From Elymus sibiricus (taxonomy: Eukaryota > Streptophyta > Magnoliopsida > Poales > Poaceae), in the NCBI GenBank assembly GCA_039707655.1, contig CM077673.1, forward strand, positions 270,700,288 to 270,764,287: a DNA stretch of 64,000 nucleotides, read 5' to 3'. Under the pieces are notes generated by a model, which saw nothing but the letters and a program-made list of their open reading frames with translations, was not told the origin of the DNA and made no database searches. The position numbers and the translations under genes were made by a program. Of this stretch, positions 11,346 to 23,205 are shown piece by piece; position 1 is the first letter of the stretch, and every line of letters starts with the position of its first letter.

Positions 11346-12367
11346 GATTATTGGCCTCGTCGAAGCGCACAAAATTCGTGTTTGAACCATCTCCATCGGA
11401 GGTCATGTGCAGATTCCACGGCTCACGCAAGGAGCAAGACAGAAGATTGGACCAGATTCGGGCTGAATCCGAGCGGGACCAGAACTAGGACTCTAGGACG
11501 TGAATTGATGTAATTTTCTTGTAAGGAAAGCCTAGATGAATCCTTTGCTTGTACGGGAAGTCCAGCCGCCTCTTATATATGTTGGGGGTGACGGCCGATT
11601 GAACACACAATCGATCTACATCCAATTCAATTTACTGTTTTCACGTACCTTTGGTTTCGTTTACTATCTTTCCCGCCGAGCTCTAGAAACCCTAGGGCGC
11701 GGTTCATCTTTGCTGTTTTGCGCCGTAAAGCAGTCGTCCTCCTCTCTGAAATTGAGGAACCCCTTTGTTGCTTTGCTCGAAAAGCATCCGTCCCTCGCCA
11801 CGAAAGTGCGAGGATTATCTTGTGTTGCGCGGTGCAATTTTCTGCGCCAACAGTGGTTTCGTACCCTACAATAATTTCTTCGTTTGTTCTCCGCTATTTG
11901 TGACTTTGGAGTGAACTCTTTGTCGCACGTGAGGGATTTACATATGATTCAACTATGTTAGTATTGTTGAGAGAACTTGCACTAGTGAAAGTATGAACCC
12001 TAGGCCTTGTTTCTAAGCATTGCAATACCGTTTGTGCTCACTTTTATCATTAGTTACCTTGCTATTTTTATATTTTCAGATTACAAAAATCTATATATAC
12101 CATCCATATTACACTTGTATCACCATCTTTTCGCCGAACTAGTGCACCTATACAATTTACCATTGTATTGGGTGTGTTGGGGACACAAGAGACTCTTTGT
12201 TATTTGGTTGCAGGGTTGTTTGAGAGAGACCATCTTCATCCTACGCCTCCCACGGATTGATAAACCTTAGGTCATCCACTTGAGGGAAATTTGCTACTGT
12301 CCTACAAAACTCTGCGCTTGGAGGCCCAACATGAGTCTACAAGAAGAAGGTTGCGTAGTAGACATCA

Positions 12368-12483
12368 CCATGCTATACAAAAGAAAAGAATGTGATGAAC
12401 ATGTTAGGCAGCATTCCACATCAAAAATTCTGTTTTTATCATTTACCTACTCGAGGACGAGTAGGAATTAAGCTTGGGGATGC
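12368..12483 (+). other. Resumed end of element A internal region with polypurine tract
   Basis: It starts with the second TSD copy CCATG and continues CTATACAAAAG, exactly the sequence that follows GTCCATG in element E. It ends with a purine-rich stretch (GGACGAGTAGGAATTAAGC then TTGGGGATGC) immediately before the 3' LTR of A, which would serve as the plus-strand primer site. Confidence 0.8.
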
Positions 12484-14039
12484 TGATACGTCTCCAACGT
12501 ATCTATAATTTTTGCTTGTTCCATGCTGTTATATTATCATTCTTGGATGTTTTACAATCATTTTATAACAATTTTATATCATTTTTTTGGACCAACCTAT
12601 TGACATAGTGCCAGTTGCTATTTTTGCTTGTTTTTTACTTCGCAGAAAATCAATACCAAACGGAGTCCAATTGCGACGAAACTTTTTGGAGATTTTTTCT
12701 GGACCAGAAGACACCTAATGGGCCAACGAAGTGCCGGGGGAGTGTGCCGAGGAGACCACAACCCACCAGGGCGCGCCAGGGGGGCCCCGGCGCGCCCTGA
12801 TGGGTTGTGCCCTCCTCGGGACCCCTCTCCACCGCCTCTGATGCCTATAAATTCCAAAATATTCCAAAACCCGAGGGGAGTCGACGAAACACAATTCCAG
12901 CCGCCGCAAGTTCCAGAACCTCGAGATCCAATCTAAACACCATCACGGAGGGGTTCATCTTCCTCATAGGTGCCTCTCCGATGATGCGTGAGTAGTCCAC
13001 CATAGACCTACGGGTCCGTAGGCAGTAGCTAGATGGCTTCCTCTCTCTCTTATGATTCTCAATACAATGGTCTCTTGGAGATCTATTTGCGGTGTGTTTG
13101 TTGGGATCCGGTGAATTTTGAGTTCATGATCAGTTTCTATCCATGAATATTATTTGAGTCTTCTTTGATCTCTTATATGCATGATTACTTATAGCCTCGT
13201 ATTTCTTCTCTGAATCTTTGGTTTAGTTAGGCCGACTAGATCGATTTTTCTTGCCATGGAAAGAGGTGCTTTGTGATGGGTTCGATCTTGCGGTGTTCTT
13301 TCCCAGTGACAGAAGGGGCAGCAAGACACACATGTATCATTGCTATTAAGGATAACAAGATGGGGTCTACTCCTACATGAATAGATCTTGTCTACATCAT
13401 GTCATCGTTCTTATTGCCTTACTCCGTTTTCCCATGAACTTAATACACTAGATGCATGCTGGATAGCGGTCGATGTGTGGAGTAATAGCGGTAGATGCAG
13501 ATAGGAGTCGGTCTACCTATCTTGGACGTGATGCCTATATAATGATCGCCGCCTTGGATATCATCATGACTATTCGATTTTCTATCAATTGCCCAACAGT
13601 AATTTGTTCACCCACCGTGCGCTATATTCATGAGAGAAGCCACTAGTGAACCCTACGGCCCCCGGGTCTACTTTTCTAACATATTGCTTTCAGATCTACC
13701 TTTTTGCAATCTTTGTTTTTAGATCTACAAACCCAAAAACCCAAAAACATATTGCTGCATATTTTATTTGCTCTTTTTATTTTGTGCTCTTGAGAGATCT
13801 ATCTCTCCTATCTATTACTACCTAATCTATCTTTTTACCGTAGAGAGATTGACAACCTCTCCTTCGCGTCGGGTTGCAAGTATTTGTTGTTTGTGTGCAT
13901 GTGCTGCTTATTGGGTGGTGGTGATCCTCCTACTGGTTTGATAACCTTGGTTTCATAACTGAGGGAAATACTTACCGTTGCTGTGCTGCATCATCCCTTC
14001 CTCTTTGGGGAAATACCGACGCAGTCTCAAGCCACGTCA
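12484..14039 (+). repeat. 3' LTR of element A (Sabrina-type)
   Basis: It is 1,556 bp and runs TGATACGTCTCC..CCACGTCA. It is homologous over its full length to the reverse-strand LTRs of element E at 30993-32553 and 37397-38980. A palindrome-like GGCGCGCC motif cluster occurs at about 12770-12800. Confidence 0.88.
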
Positions 14040-14428
14040 ATGCAATCCTAAATAGCATTTCAAAAACCCATACCGATTTTTGCGGATGATGAGAGTATTA
14101 GTTTTTGCACTTTATTGGCAAGCAACTTGGGGGGAATTTAAGGTAGGTGTTGGCATGGAAATAGGCCTAAAGTCATTTGGTCCCTCAGGTGAAAGAATCT
14201 TGGGAATGAGAGTGACCAGAGACCCATTGATGCTATTCAGGCTGATTTTCATCGTAAAATCCTTGATCATATGAATAAAATCATGCTTATTGATGGACCA
14301 AGATATCTTGACAAACATATGATTGAAATCATCAGGACCAAGTGTTGTGTCAATTGGCTTGTGCTTAAGGACATTATCAATCTCATCCTAAAAAGGGGCA
14401 TATAAATCCTCAAGACCTTGTACCTTAT
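14040..14428 (-). pseudogene. LINE (L1-type) reverse transcriptase fragment, left half
   Basis: The minus strand reads through RT-upstream sequence typical of plant L1-type LINEs: a LVTLIPK segment followed by GPNDFRPIS, the entry to the RT fingers, then a frameshift and a YGF-like remnant. It is split by the reverse-strand copia; the missing upstream part is at 52034-52293, and the two join at CTTAT. The right side is cut by the copia and the left side by element A. Degenerate, non-functional. Confidence 0.7.
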
Positions 14429-16059
14429 TGAAAGGATTGATATGGTTGACTAGATGGGGGGTGAATAGGCAACTACCAATTTTTTGCTTTTCTTAACAAA
14501 TTAGGTTTAGCAACAAATAGGTTGTATGGATAAGCAACTAGGTGAACAACCTATATGATGCTAACAACAACAAGATACACGCAAGCAAAGGATACAACAC
14601 AAGTAAAGTTTGCACAAAGTAAAGATAAGAGATAACCACAAGTGCAGCCGGTGGATTCGAGGATGTGTTACCGAAGTTCCTTCCCTTTGAGGGGAAGTAC
14701 GTCTCCGTTGGAGCGGTGTGGAGGCACAATGCACCACAAGATGCCACTAAGGCCACCGTATTATCCTCACGCCCTCACACAATTCGAGATGCCATGATTC
14801 CACTGGTGGTGCCCTTGAAGGCGGTGACCGAGCCTTTACAAACAAGGTTGGGGCATTCTCCACAGCTTAATTGGAGGCTCCCAATACCACCATGAAGCTT
14901 CACCACAATGGAATGTGACTTCGAGGTGACCTCAACCGTCTAGGGTGCTCAAATACCCAAGAGTAATAAGATCCGCAAGGGATTAGAGGGGGGAAGTTAA
15001 TTTCTCTTGGTGGAAGTGTAGATCGGGGCCCACTCACCCAAACCCTGGAGTATCAAGAAGTTTTGTTGGCTAGGAAGAGAAATCGGGCGAAAATGTAGCT
15101 TGGAGCAACAGTGGAGCTTAGGGTAGGATGAGGTAGTCTTCTTGGGGAAGAAGACCCCCTTTATATAGTGGGGGACAAATCCAACCGTTATCCCCTCTCT
15201 GCCACCACAAGCGGTACTACCGCTCAAGGGAGCGGTACTACCGCTTGGGCGGCTGACCCAGCCACACACGCAATGTCATGAAGACACAAGGTGGTAGTGC
15301 TGCCGGAGCGGTACTACTGCTCACCCAAGTGGTACTACCGCTTGGGTTGTAGTACAGCAGCCCTACAAACATAGAGGGGTGGTAGGAGCGGAGGTAGATC
15401 CACCTGAGCGGTACTACCTCTCGCGAGAGCGGTGCTACCGCTTATAGGCGGTACTACCTCGCCCTACTGTCGCTCAGAGTTTGTTGAGAGGTCCAGGCCA
15501 AGAAAGAATAGCGGTAGTGGCACAATAGTAACAAGCGGTATTACCGCGCCATACTACCGTCCAGAAACCGCTCAGTCCGACACGAAAAGTCGAGACTCCC
15601 AAGCCAATAGTACAGCGCGCGACACTGGGCAGCGGCACTACTGCCCGTACCACGGTACTTCCGCTGGCTAGAGTGGTACTACCACTTACTAGATTAGGCG
15701 GTACTACCGCTGCCATGGGCGGTACTTCCACTTGGCTCCTTCCGGACCATAACAAAGGCAACGTCGGAACAACTCTATTGATGCCGGAAAGGAACAAGGA
15801 GTGCAAATGAAAGTGTACGTGTTGATTCCATCCAAACCTTTCCGATGCGGACCCCCTCTTAATAGTATGGTTCTCCAACGACTCAATTCCACCGAAAACA
15901 AAACGCGCGGAAGGAGCCGTCTTCACTCTAATCCACCGAGGGGCTAGAATCGTCTTGTGCCATATGATGAATTATCTGAAAGGCTTAATGCACACGATTA
16001 GTCTGCAAAAGCATTGTCATCAATCACCAAAACCACTAGGGTAGAAATATGCCCTTACA
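14429..16059 (-). repeat. 3' LTR of the copia element
   Basis: It is 1,631 bp. On the minus strand it begins TGTAAGGGCATATTTC and ends ..GATCCTTTCA or a close variant. The middle (15180-15720) holds many copies of the near-palindrome GCGGTACTACCGC and variants. It is homologous throughout to 50434-52033. Confidence 0.85.
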
Positions 16060-16596
16060 ATCTCCCCCTTTTGGTGGATTGATGACAAAACAAGATTTGC
16101 ACAAATGATTTTATAAGATAGAAAGCGAACCACAACATCTACAAAATATAGACGGGCTCCCCCTAGATGTGTGCACTGTTTTAGATATGCTTTTCGAATG
16201 CAAAGCACACACACTAGGATCAACACACCCCTTATATTTTATAGACAGACACTACTTGCATTAAGAGAATAAGAGATAAGTGTAAATGCAAGGTATGACA
16301 TGTGAGCATAAACATAGGGCACATGATAAGTATAACTCACATACTAAGACATATACAGATAATTAAAAGGTAGCATATGTCTCACACCATATGACGCGGT
16401 CTTTAAGTCTCACAAACATAAACCAAACTATAGCAAAATGATAGACGAGATCATGAGTGAAGAAAGCACACAACCAACTAAAATCGCACTTTTGACTCGA
16501 CAAATCCCTAAGATCTCTCCCCCTTTGGCATCGAGACACCAAAAGGGAAGATAGAACTAAGAAGACCCGAGGTGGTAGCAACTTATGGGACCATCT
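16060..16596 (-). promoter_or_regulatory. Polypurine tract and spaced copies of it, copia 3' end
   Basis: Next to the LTR the minus strand has CCAAAAGGGGGAGAT (16061-16075), the expected plus-strand primer. Similar purine tracts recur at about 16147-16158 (CTAGGGGGAGC) and 16511-16525 (CAAAGGGGGAGAGA). Repeated polypurine tracts upstream of the 3' LTR are a reported feature of Sireviruses. No gene is visible here. Confidence 0.6.
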
Positions 16597-17954
16597 TCAA
16601 TATTCTCGAAACTCAGGGTTGTAAGCTGCAGTGCCAGGCTGAGCTGCTAAGCTTGGTTGATCAACATCTGAATCCCACGGGCAATTGCGGGAAATCCATG
16701 TATCCTCATCAGTAAGTTTGTCCTCTGAGCCACTCGGAATATCCATGCCCAAGTGCCTACCCATAGCCTTATGATGGCTCCTAGCCGCCTTTTTTGCCAC
16801 ATGCGCTTTATATTGACCACGGGCCTGCATGCAGAACAACTTCTTCATCTACTCCTTGAGCTTCTGAGTCCAAGATGGCTCAGCACTAGAGGGCAGGAAA
16901 CTGGGATTAGCGCACCCTCAGCCACATAGTCATCATCATCCTCAGGCAGGTCCATCTCCGGAGCAACATGTGTGGACCACTTATCTTTCTACCTCAACTG
17001 CACCACCTCATGAGGAACCAACTCACCACATTCAAACTGAAGTCCTAGAAAGGTCTTTTCCCAGGTGCTCTCAATCAGGTGCATCAAGTACGGAGCATAA
17101 ATAGGACACTTGCGTTCAAAAACTGCTGAGAGGAGCTCCGACCACATGACATGTGAAACATCCAAGACTTATACCTCATCTTCAGTCCTCATATTTTGAC
17201 AATAGAGTAGCATATCCACCAGATAGGAGTGTACCATATCCAAGTTCCCCACACGGGGAAAAAGAGTGTGACTGAAGATGCGGTGCATGATGTCAAGAAA
17301 GGGCTCAAGCACAAAGGTTGACTTGCCAGTGGTGGAGGAGATCTTCTCAGTGCAGTAGGGCCAAAGCTTGCTCTTGTGCGTAGAAGTGGTCTCCCTGTGG
17401 GGACGAAATCCAATTGGGCTTTGGATCCCTTCATCCTCATAGCCTAGCAGATCCATGAACTCCTTCCAGGTAGCAGACAGTCACCGTCCATTAGTCATCT
17501 AGGTCAAAGTCCGGTCCTCATCAAACCTAGATGGAAAGTGGCAAGAACACAACCACAAAGTCGGTATCAAAGTCTTTGTTGAACTGCATGAGATTGACAA
17601 TACCGAGCTTCTCACATAAGTCAAGGGCTTCTCCAAAATAGCTGGCATTCTTCCGCAGATGATCCATATCAATGGACATGACATGAGGAACATACAAGTT
17701 CTTCTGCTTGAGCACATCATGATAAATAGAACCTTGTTGCCTGGTCCAAAAGGGACAATTGCGAAGAGTTGTTTCTTGAGGTTCAACATAGGGGTTTCGA
17801 CGGCGGAGTTGCCAAAACTCTTTGTTGGGCAACTGAGCCATTGACGGAGCTTTCTTGGTCTTTGTTGCAGCCTGCTTGACCTTCTACTTAGGGGGTGCAT
17901 TGGGGTTGACTCTGTCATCACCTGTAGTGCGGTATCGCTTAGAGACACCCTCAC
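16597..17954 (-). pseudogene. Extra 3' ORF of the copia (putative plant transposon-protein domain), broken
   Basis: Two frames chain together on the minus strand. 17841-17527 has NPYVEPQETT, then VPHVMSIDMDHLRKNASYFG and EALDLCEKLGIVNLMQFN. After a frameshift, 17456-17169 has FMDLLGYEDEG and FLDIMHRIFSHTLFPRVGNL. Further pieces reach 16597. The middle resembles, by recall, the domain often called putative plant transposon protein. It lies downstream of pol, where Sirevirus-type copias may carry an additional env-like ORF. At least one frameshift (about 17530) and several stops are present. Function unknown. Confidence 0.5.
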
Positions 17955-19206
17955 GACTTGGGTTCACCCGACGCTCCTGTTGAGCAGAGCTGCTACCACC
18001 GGAGCCCACAACATAGAGCAAGGGAAAAGCAGGTGTAAATACAATGCATAAGCCAAAAGAAAAAGGAAGAGTAAATCTGAAGTTGAATCAAAAGAATATG
18101 TGCATTTGGCGGCACAAGCGGTAGTACCGCCTACCATAAGTGGTAGTACCGCCCGCAAGTGGTAGTACCACTCCAGGAGGAGCGGTAGTACCGCTCGGGG
18201 CGGAGGTCACCTGGGAAACCACTACTGTGGGTCAGATCCGTTACTACCGGTGATGCCAAATGCAAATATTCTCCAATAGAACTTCAAATCTACTCACTAG
18301 CCACCTTCCACATCCTACTCATGCCTCGATTTGACTAAAAATCAGAGAATGCATCTTATATTTCCCTAGAGCCTAGATTCAAGAAATAGAACCATAGGAG
18401 AGGAGAACGGGGGCAATACCGGCATCCTTGGCAAGAGGAGAGGGTGGGGATCGAGTCCACTGGTCGGAATCACGGAAGAACGGCCGGAAACGGAGATCCG
18501 GCGGCGGCCTCTAGAGCTCTTGGGTCGTCTGGAGAGAGAGCACCACGGGGAGGAGGGGTGAATGGGTATGGGGGAAGTGGTAACTCCCCCTTCCCGCCCC
18601 ATAACCCCCATCGTGGGTTCACTAGCGGTAGTACCGCTGGGAGGGCGGTAGTACCGCCACGGTACTACAGCGCGATAGAGGGCTGCGGTGGGGGCGGTAG
18701 TACCGCTTATGTTTGTAAATGGTAGTATCGTGCCACTAGTGGTAGTACCGCCCAGGGCGACCACTGAGCCAACACTAACTACGAATGTGGCTTATGCAAA
18801 ATATATGGGGTTTTGAGATGAGAGAGGGCTTAGGATGGAAACACAAAACCAGCAAATGGAAAGGGACACTCCAAGTTCAAAAAGTCAAAATAGAGGAAAA
18901 GTAAACTTGGAGTGACCCAAAACACATACATGCTCTCAAAAGCAAATACCTCACTAGGAGGGGCGGTGGCCGAGGCCACCTATGTTTGAGTCAATTGGTG
19001 TGGCACCACGAAGATTTTAACCTTGGGCCCATGATCAAAACTCGTCTTTGAAGGACAAGTACCATCAAAACTGGCTAATGTGAAAGACTTGATCGATTTG
19101 TGCATAATAAGGGCAGGGAGAGTTCATTGATAAAACAACACTCCCCTATATCCATGCCTACATCTAATCAAGACACAATGATGAGTGTGGTGGGGTGTGC
19201 AGTACT
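17955..19206 (-). other. Copia internal spacer with near-palindrome cluster
   Basis: No gene is seen. From 18110 to 18760 the motif GCGGTAGTACCGC or close variants occurs about ten times, the same motif that fills part of the LTR. The remaining sequence is non-coding in both strands. Confidence 0.55.
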
Positions 19207-21605
19207 TCAAGCCACATTGCTCGAATCAATGATATTTGGCTCATGCCTTAACTCGCGAAATCTTGCTTCATCCCATGGCTTCGTGAAAATATCTGCAAGT
19301 TGATCATGAGTATTGAGATGAATAATATTAATCTCCCCACGCTTGATATGCTCTCGGATGAAGTGATGGCGAACCTCAATATGCTTCGTCTTGCAATGTT
19401 GAACTGGGTTGCTGGAGATCTTGATAGCATTCTCGTTGACACAGTAAAGAGGCACTTTGTCACAAGTGACACTGTAATCCTTTAAAGTTTGCCTCATCCA
19501 GAGCAACTGTGCACAAAAACTTGTGGCGGCTACATACTCGGCCTCGGTGGAAGAGAAGAACCACCGTTTTGTTTCTTTGAAGACCAACTTACCAAAGAGC
19601 GACCAAGGAATTGGCAACCTCCGGAAGTTGACTTCCTATCCGCACGATCTCCCGCCCAATCAGAGTCCGAATATCCTATGTGATCAAATGAAGCGCCTTT
19701 GGGGTACCATAAGCCAAAGTTTGGGGTATGCGCCAAATATCTAAAGATTCGCTTGACCACCACATAGTGGCTTTCCTTAGGTGCGGCTTGAAATCGTGCA
19801 CAAATTCCCACACTCAACATAATATCTGGTCTAGATGCACAAAGATAAAGCAATGATCCAATCATGATGAGATAAAGCAAGGATCCATGCATTTGAGTGG
19901 CATGGGAGTATTGGCCTTGGCCGGCTTGACATCATCCAACTTGAACCTCTTGAGCATGTCTTGAGTGTATTTTGCTTGGTTGATGAAGGTTCCTTGACTT
20001 TGTTGCTTGATTTCGAATCCAAGGAAGAACTTCAACTCTCCCATCACAGACATCTCAAACTCTTTGGTCATTAGTGCGGCAAACTCATCATTGAAAGCTT
20101 TGTTAAGAGAACTAAAGATAATATCATAAACATATAGCTGGCATATGAAAAAGTCCCCTTTAACCCTCTTCATGAAAAGAGTGGGATCAATTTTCCCAAT
20201 TTCAAACCCACGGTCTTGCAACAACTCGGTAAGGTGCTCATACGACGCACATGGGGCTTGTTTAAGGCCATAGAGTGCCATATCGAGCTTGTATACATGA
20301 TTGGGGAACTTGGGATCCTCGAACCCCGAGGGTTGCTTGATATATACCAACTCCTTAAGAGGACCATTAAGAAATGCACTCTTCACATCCATTTGTTGCA
20401 TTTTGAAATTATGATGAGATGCATATGCAAACAACATGCGAATAGATTCAAGACGAGCAACGGGAGAAAAGGTTTCACCGTAATCGATACCCTCGACTTG
20501 GGAGTAGCCTTGTACCACCAATCATGCCTTGTTGCGAATGAAAACACCGTTCACATATTGCTTGTTCTTGAAGATCCATTTGGTTCCAATGACATTGTGA
20601 TTCTCCTTTGGACTTGCCACCAACTGCCACACCCTGTTGCACTCGAAGTTGTTGAGTTCATTGTGCATGGCTTCAAGCCAATCCGTGTCCTCGAGCGCTT
20701 CTTGTACCTTTAGGGGTTCAAAACAAGAAAAAAATGCATGATGCTCACAAAAGTTTGTTAATTGTTTACGAGTGATTACCCCTTTACTGAAGCTTCCTTA
20801 GACGTTCTCCAAAACATGATCATGACTTCTAAGCTTGGAAGCAATCTTGGCGGCTCGGCGTTCTAATATTTCCTCCATAGAGGGTTGAGGAGGACCATCT
20901 TGAGAACTTGGAGCGCCGTCTTGAGGTTGCTCTTGATCTTGAGCTTGCTCGGGGGTATCAACTTGATCTTGGGCATCTCATGGTGAATCACCATCATCAT
21001 GAGGTTGATCTTGCCCTTGATCTTGTTCACTTAGTTGAGGGCCTTCACTTTGTTCTTCGGAAGCATGTGGGTCTTGCGTCGGTGATGGTTACACTTGTGT
21101 GGAACATTGACCTTCTCCTTCAGCCACAAGGGGTTCCTCACTGGGTAGGAAGGGTCCCACACCCATTCTTGTTATGGCTTGGGGAGGAATTTCATCACCT
21201 ACATCACAAAGACCACTTTGCTCCACTTGGGAGCCATTATTTTCATCAAACTCTACGTTACACGTCTCCTCAGTGAGTCCATTGGACTTGTTGAGAACAC
21301 GGTAAGCATGAGAGTTTGTAGCATAACCAACAAATATGCCCTCTTGAGCTCTAGGTTCAAATTTAAACAAACGAGCACCTTTCTTGAGAATGAAACACTT
21401 ACAACCGAACACCCGGAAGTACTTGAGGTTGGGCTTGTTATACGTAAGTATCTCATATGGAGTCTTGTTCAAGTCTTTGCGGAGGTAGAGCCGATTAGAT
21501 GCATGACATGTGGTGTTGATGGCTTCGGCCCAAAAATTGTATGGAGATTTGAATTCCGCCATCATGGTCCTTGTCGCATCCATCAACGTTCGGTTCTTCC
21601 TCTTT
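19207..21605 (-). pseudogene. Copia pol, C-terminal part: integrase C-terminus, RT, RNase H
   Basis: From 21605 downward: KRKNRT closes the integrase core, then the integrase C-terminus with YFRVFGCKCF and EGIFVGYA (21586-21089), then an acidic Gln-rich linker. The RT follows (20720-19862) with GIDYGETFSPVARLESIR, DVKSAFLNG and YGLKQAP. RNase H follows with SMIGSLLYLCASRPDI-type sequence (19892-19530) and SSTEAEYVAAT then HIEVRHHFIRE (19617-19207). Defects: RT catalytic YVDD reads YVYD; there are stops in the linker and before VVQGYSQ, a deletion near 19870 and a frameshift near 19575. It would replicate the element through cDNA synthesis but is certainly inactive here. Confidence 0.85.
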
Positions 21606-21965
21606 CACTACTGGAATCAGCAAATTTGCCGTCAGCTAGTTCTTTGCCGTCAGCTGGCGGACGGCAAAGAAGCTCTTTGCCATCCGTTTCTAGAAAACCG
21701 ACGGCAAAGAACTAGCTGACGGCAAAGAAGCTCTTTGCCATCAGCCACCTCTTTGCCGTCAGCTAGCTGACGGCATAGAAGCTTTGCCGTCTGCTAGCAG
21801 AAGGCAAAGAGGGTGGGTGGCCCACTAACGAGAACGACCTAACGGCCACTTTCTTTGCCGTCTGCTGGCGGACGGCAAAGCTTCTTTGCCCTCCGCCAGC
21901 AGACGGCAAAGAAAGTGGCCGTTTTAACGGCCGTTTCCCCCCGGCAGACGGCAAAGAGCTGTGAC
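21606..21965 (+). repeat. Left terminal and subterminal repeats of the CACTA
   Basis: About a dozen copies of TTTGCCGTC and its complement GACGGCAAA occur, often as back-to-back palindromes (for example 21643-21670). In CACTA elements such arrays bind the transposase complex at the ends; that role is inferred here. Confidence 0.85.
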
Positions 21966-21989
21966 CTAACTGAAAAGGGGTCGGCGCCC

Positions 21990-21998
21990 GCGCCCCAC

Positions 21999-22029
<31 letters not shown>

Positions 22030-22330
22030 CCCGGCCCTCACCTCACTCGCGCCGCCGCCCCTCTCTCTCTCCCGGCCCTCACCTCACCCGCGCCCCACCC
22101 CTCTATCTCTCTCCCAGCCCTCACCTCACCCGCGCCGCCGCCCCCGGGCCCGAGCTGCCCCCGCCCCGACCCCCGGCGACGCCCCGCCCCGCTGCCCCGG
22201 TGACGCCCCGCCCCCGGCGCCCCAGCGCCCCACCCCGCCGCCCCGGCGGCGTCCCGCCCCCGCCGCCCTGGCTCCCCGCCCCGCCGCCTCCTCCACCATC
22301 GCCGGAGCCAAGGTGAACTTTTTTTTTGTT
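21990..22330 (+). other. CT-rich then Pro-codon-like GC-rich leader of the CACTA
   Basis: Runs of CTCTCT (22000-22110) give way to CCCGCC-rich DNA (22120-22310). Open frames on both strands here are low-complexity artefacts. This may be promoter or 5' UTR of the transposase unit. Confidence 0.5.
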
Positions 22331-22732
22331 TTTTTCTACTGTTATTTGCTGTTTAGGTTTAGGTGTTATTAATAGGTTTAGGTTAGTGGTAGGATTAGGT
22401 TAGTGCTAGGTTTAGGTTTAGATAATTAGAAGAAGAAGAAAGTTGAAAAAAAGAAGAATAAGTAGAAGAAGAGGAAAAAGGAAAAAAGGATTAGGGTCGT
22501 GGATCGCCGGTCGCCGAGGGGGGAGATGGTGGAGCCAGTGGGTACCGCCGGTCCCGACGCCGTCGCCCATGCCGAGAATCCCCCGGTCCGAGTGCTGACC
22601 CGTCGACCGTGCGTCGCCATACCAGAGGGCGCCCGGGAACGAGCGGGTTAGGGGGTTCCTCGACGTCGATGGAACCCTAAATAGCAAGTATCGTTGGTGC
22701 GAGATACATGTGGCCGTCGGTGTCGAACACTA

Positions 22733-22996
22733 CATCCACGTCCCACAAGTGACGCCGGCGCCCGGTGTCCCACGCGCAGCAATAATTCTGGGGGCCGATG
22801 ACGGTCGAACACCTTGGCAAATTTGTCTGGCAGCCTCTGCGACCGGTTTGGTTGTTTGATGTTTCAAAACTTGGCTTTAATCCTCATCGCAGAGGCTGCC
22901 AGACAAATTTGCCAAGGTGTTCGACCGTCATCGGCCCCCAGAACTATTGCTGCGCGCGGGACACCGGGCGCCGGCGTCACTTGTGGGATGTGGGTG
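22733..22996. repeat. Long inverted repeat 1 in the CACTA leader (~110-bp arms)
   Basis: Arms 22733-22842 and 22887-22996 are complementary with about four mismatches; the loop is 44 bp. The transcript would fold into a long, nearly perfect hairpin. Confidence 0.85.
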
Positions 22997-23117
22997 AGCA
23001 CAAAGGACATCTCCTCCTCCCCCCTTCATTTGCTCTGTTCCGGTCTTCGTGCCGATGAAACTTGCTAGCTATAGGTGTCTTCAATCATCAGTATGCGTGA
23101 CCACTATGCGTCTCCCG

Positions 23118-23182
23118 TTCGAAAGGGTTACATCTATAAATATGCATGCATTAGCATATTTATAACCGTGATTCTTTCGAAT
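23118..23182. repeat. Short inverted repeat 2 in the CACTA leader
   Basis: TTCGAAAG..ATAAATATGC (from 23118) pairs with GCATATTTATAACCGTGAT..CTTTCGAA (to 23182). The arms are about 27 bp with several mismatches and a loop of roughly 7 bp. Confidence 0.65.
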
Positions 23183-23205
23183 TGTCCAACGTTATCCATG
23201 GACAG

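Larger units (their letters stand above)
10142..11852. mobile_element. Element C: 1.7-kb solo LTR in B's 3' LTR (TSD GTGGT)
   Basis: The termini are TGTTGG..CCAACA with perfect 5-bp duplications GTGGT at 10137-10141 and 11853-11857. No internal coding region or second LTR is present, so a solo LTR left by LTR-LTR recombination is the best reading. A TATA-like TCTTATATATG lies at about 11572-11582, suggesting + orientation. It carries repeated ~80-bp modules and a GCCGGG minisatellite (listed separately). Family not recognised. Confidence 0.75.
3535..12367 (+). mobile_element. Element B: Sabrina/WHAM-type gypsy without pol, inserted in A (TSD CCATG)
   Basis: It is bounded by LTRs starting TGATACGTCTCC and ending GTAGACATCA, with a 5-bp TSD CCATG at 3530-3534 and 12368-12372. 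Order: 5' LTR (3535-5171), primer-binding region, a single ORF (5415-6080), about 2.9 kb of non-coding DNA, and a 3' LTR (9013-12367) that contains solo LTR C. There is no gag, protease, RT or integrase motif, so the element must have been non-autonomous. One oddity: the bases before the 3' LTR are not a purine tract but repeat A's insertion flank (see findings). Confidence 0.85.
9013..12367 (+). repeat. 3' LTR of element B, split by solo LTR C
   Basis: The LTR sequence is 9013-10141 plus 11858-12367; removing element C (10142-11852) and one GTGGT copy restores a length close to the 5' LTR. It ends GACATCA and is followed by the TSD CCATG. Confidence 0.85.
431..14039 (+). mobile_element. Element A: Sabrina-type gypsy LTR retrotransposon, partial, interrupted by element B
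   Basis: A's own DNA is 431-3534 and 12368-14039; the rest is element B. The order is decayed gag, long non-coding 3' internal region, a purine-rich tract ending AAGCTTGGGGATGC, and a 3' LTR at 12484-14039. The 5' LTR is outside the window. The internal region is collinear with the reverse-strand element E (32554-37396), which shows the same family layout. A ends against a LINE; its right-hand TSD would be ATGCA (14040-14044), with the partner not visible. No RT or integrase is present, as in E. Confidence 0.85.

Noticed and set aside
21855..22316. Proline-rich open frame in the CACTA leader
   Set aside because: It lies in CT- and CCG-rich low-complexity DNA that is open in several frames on both strands; no start context or domain.
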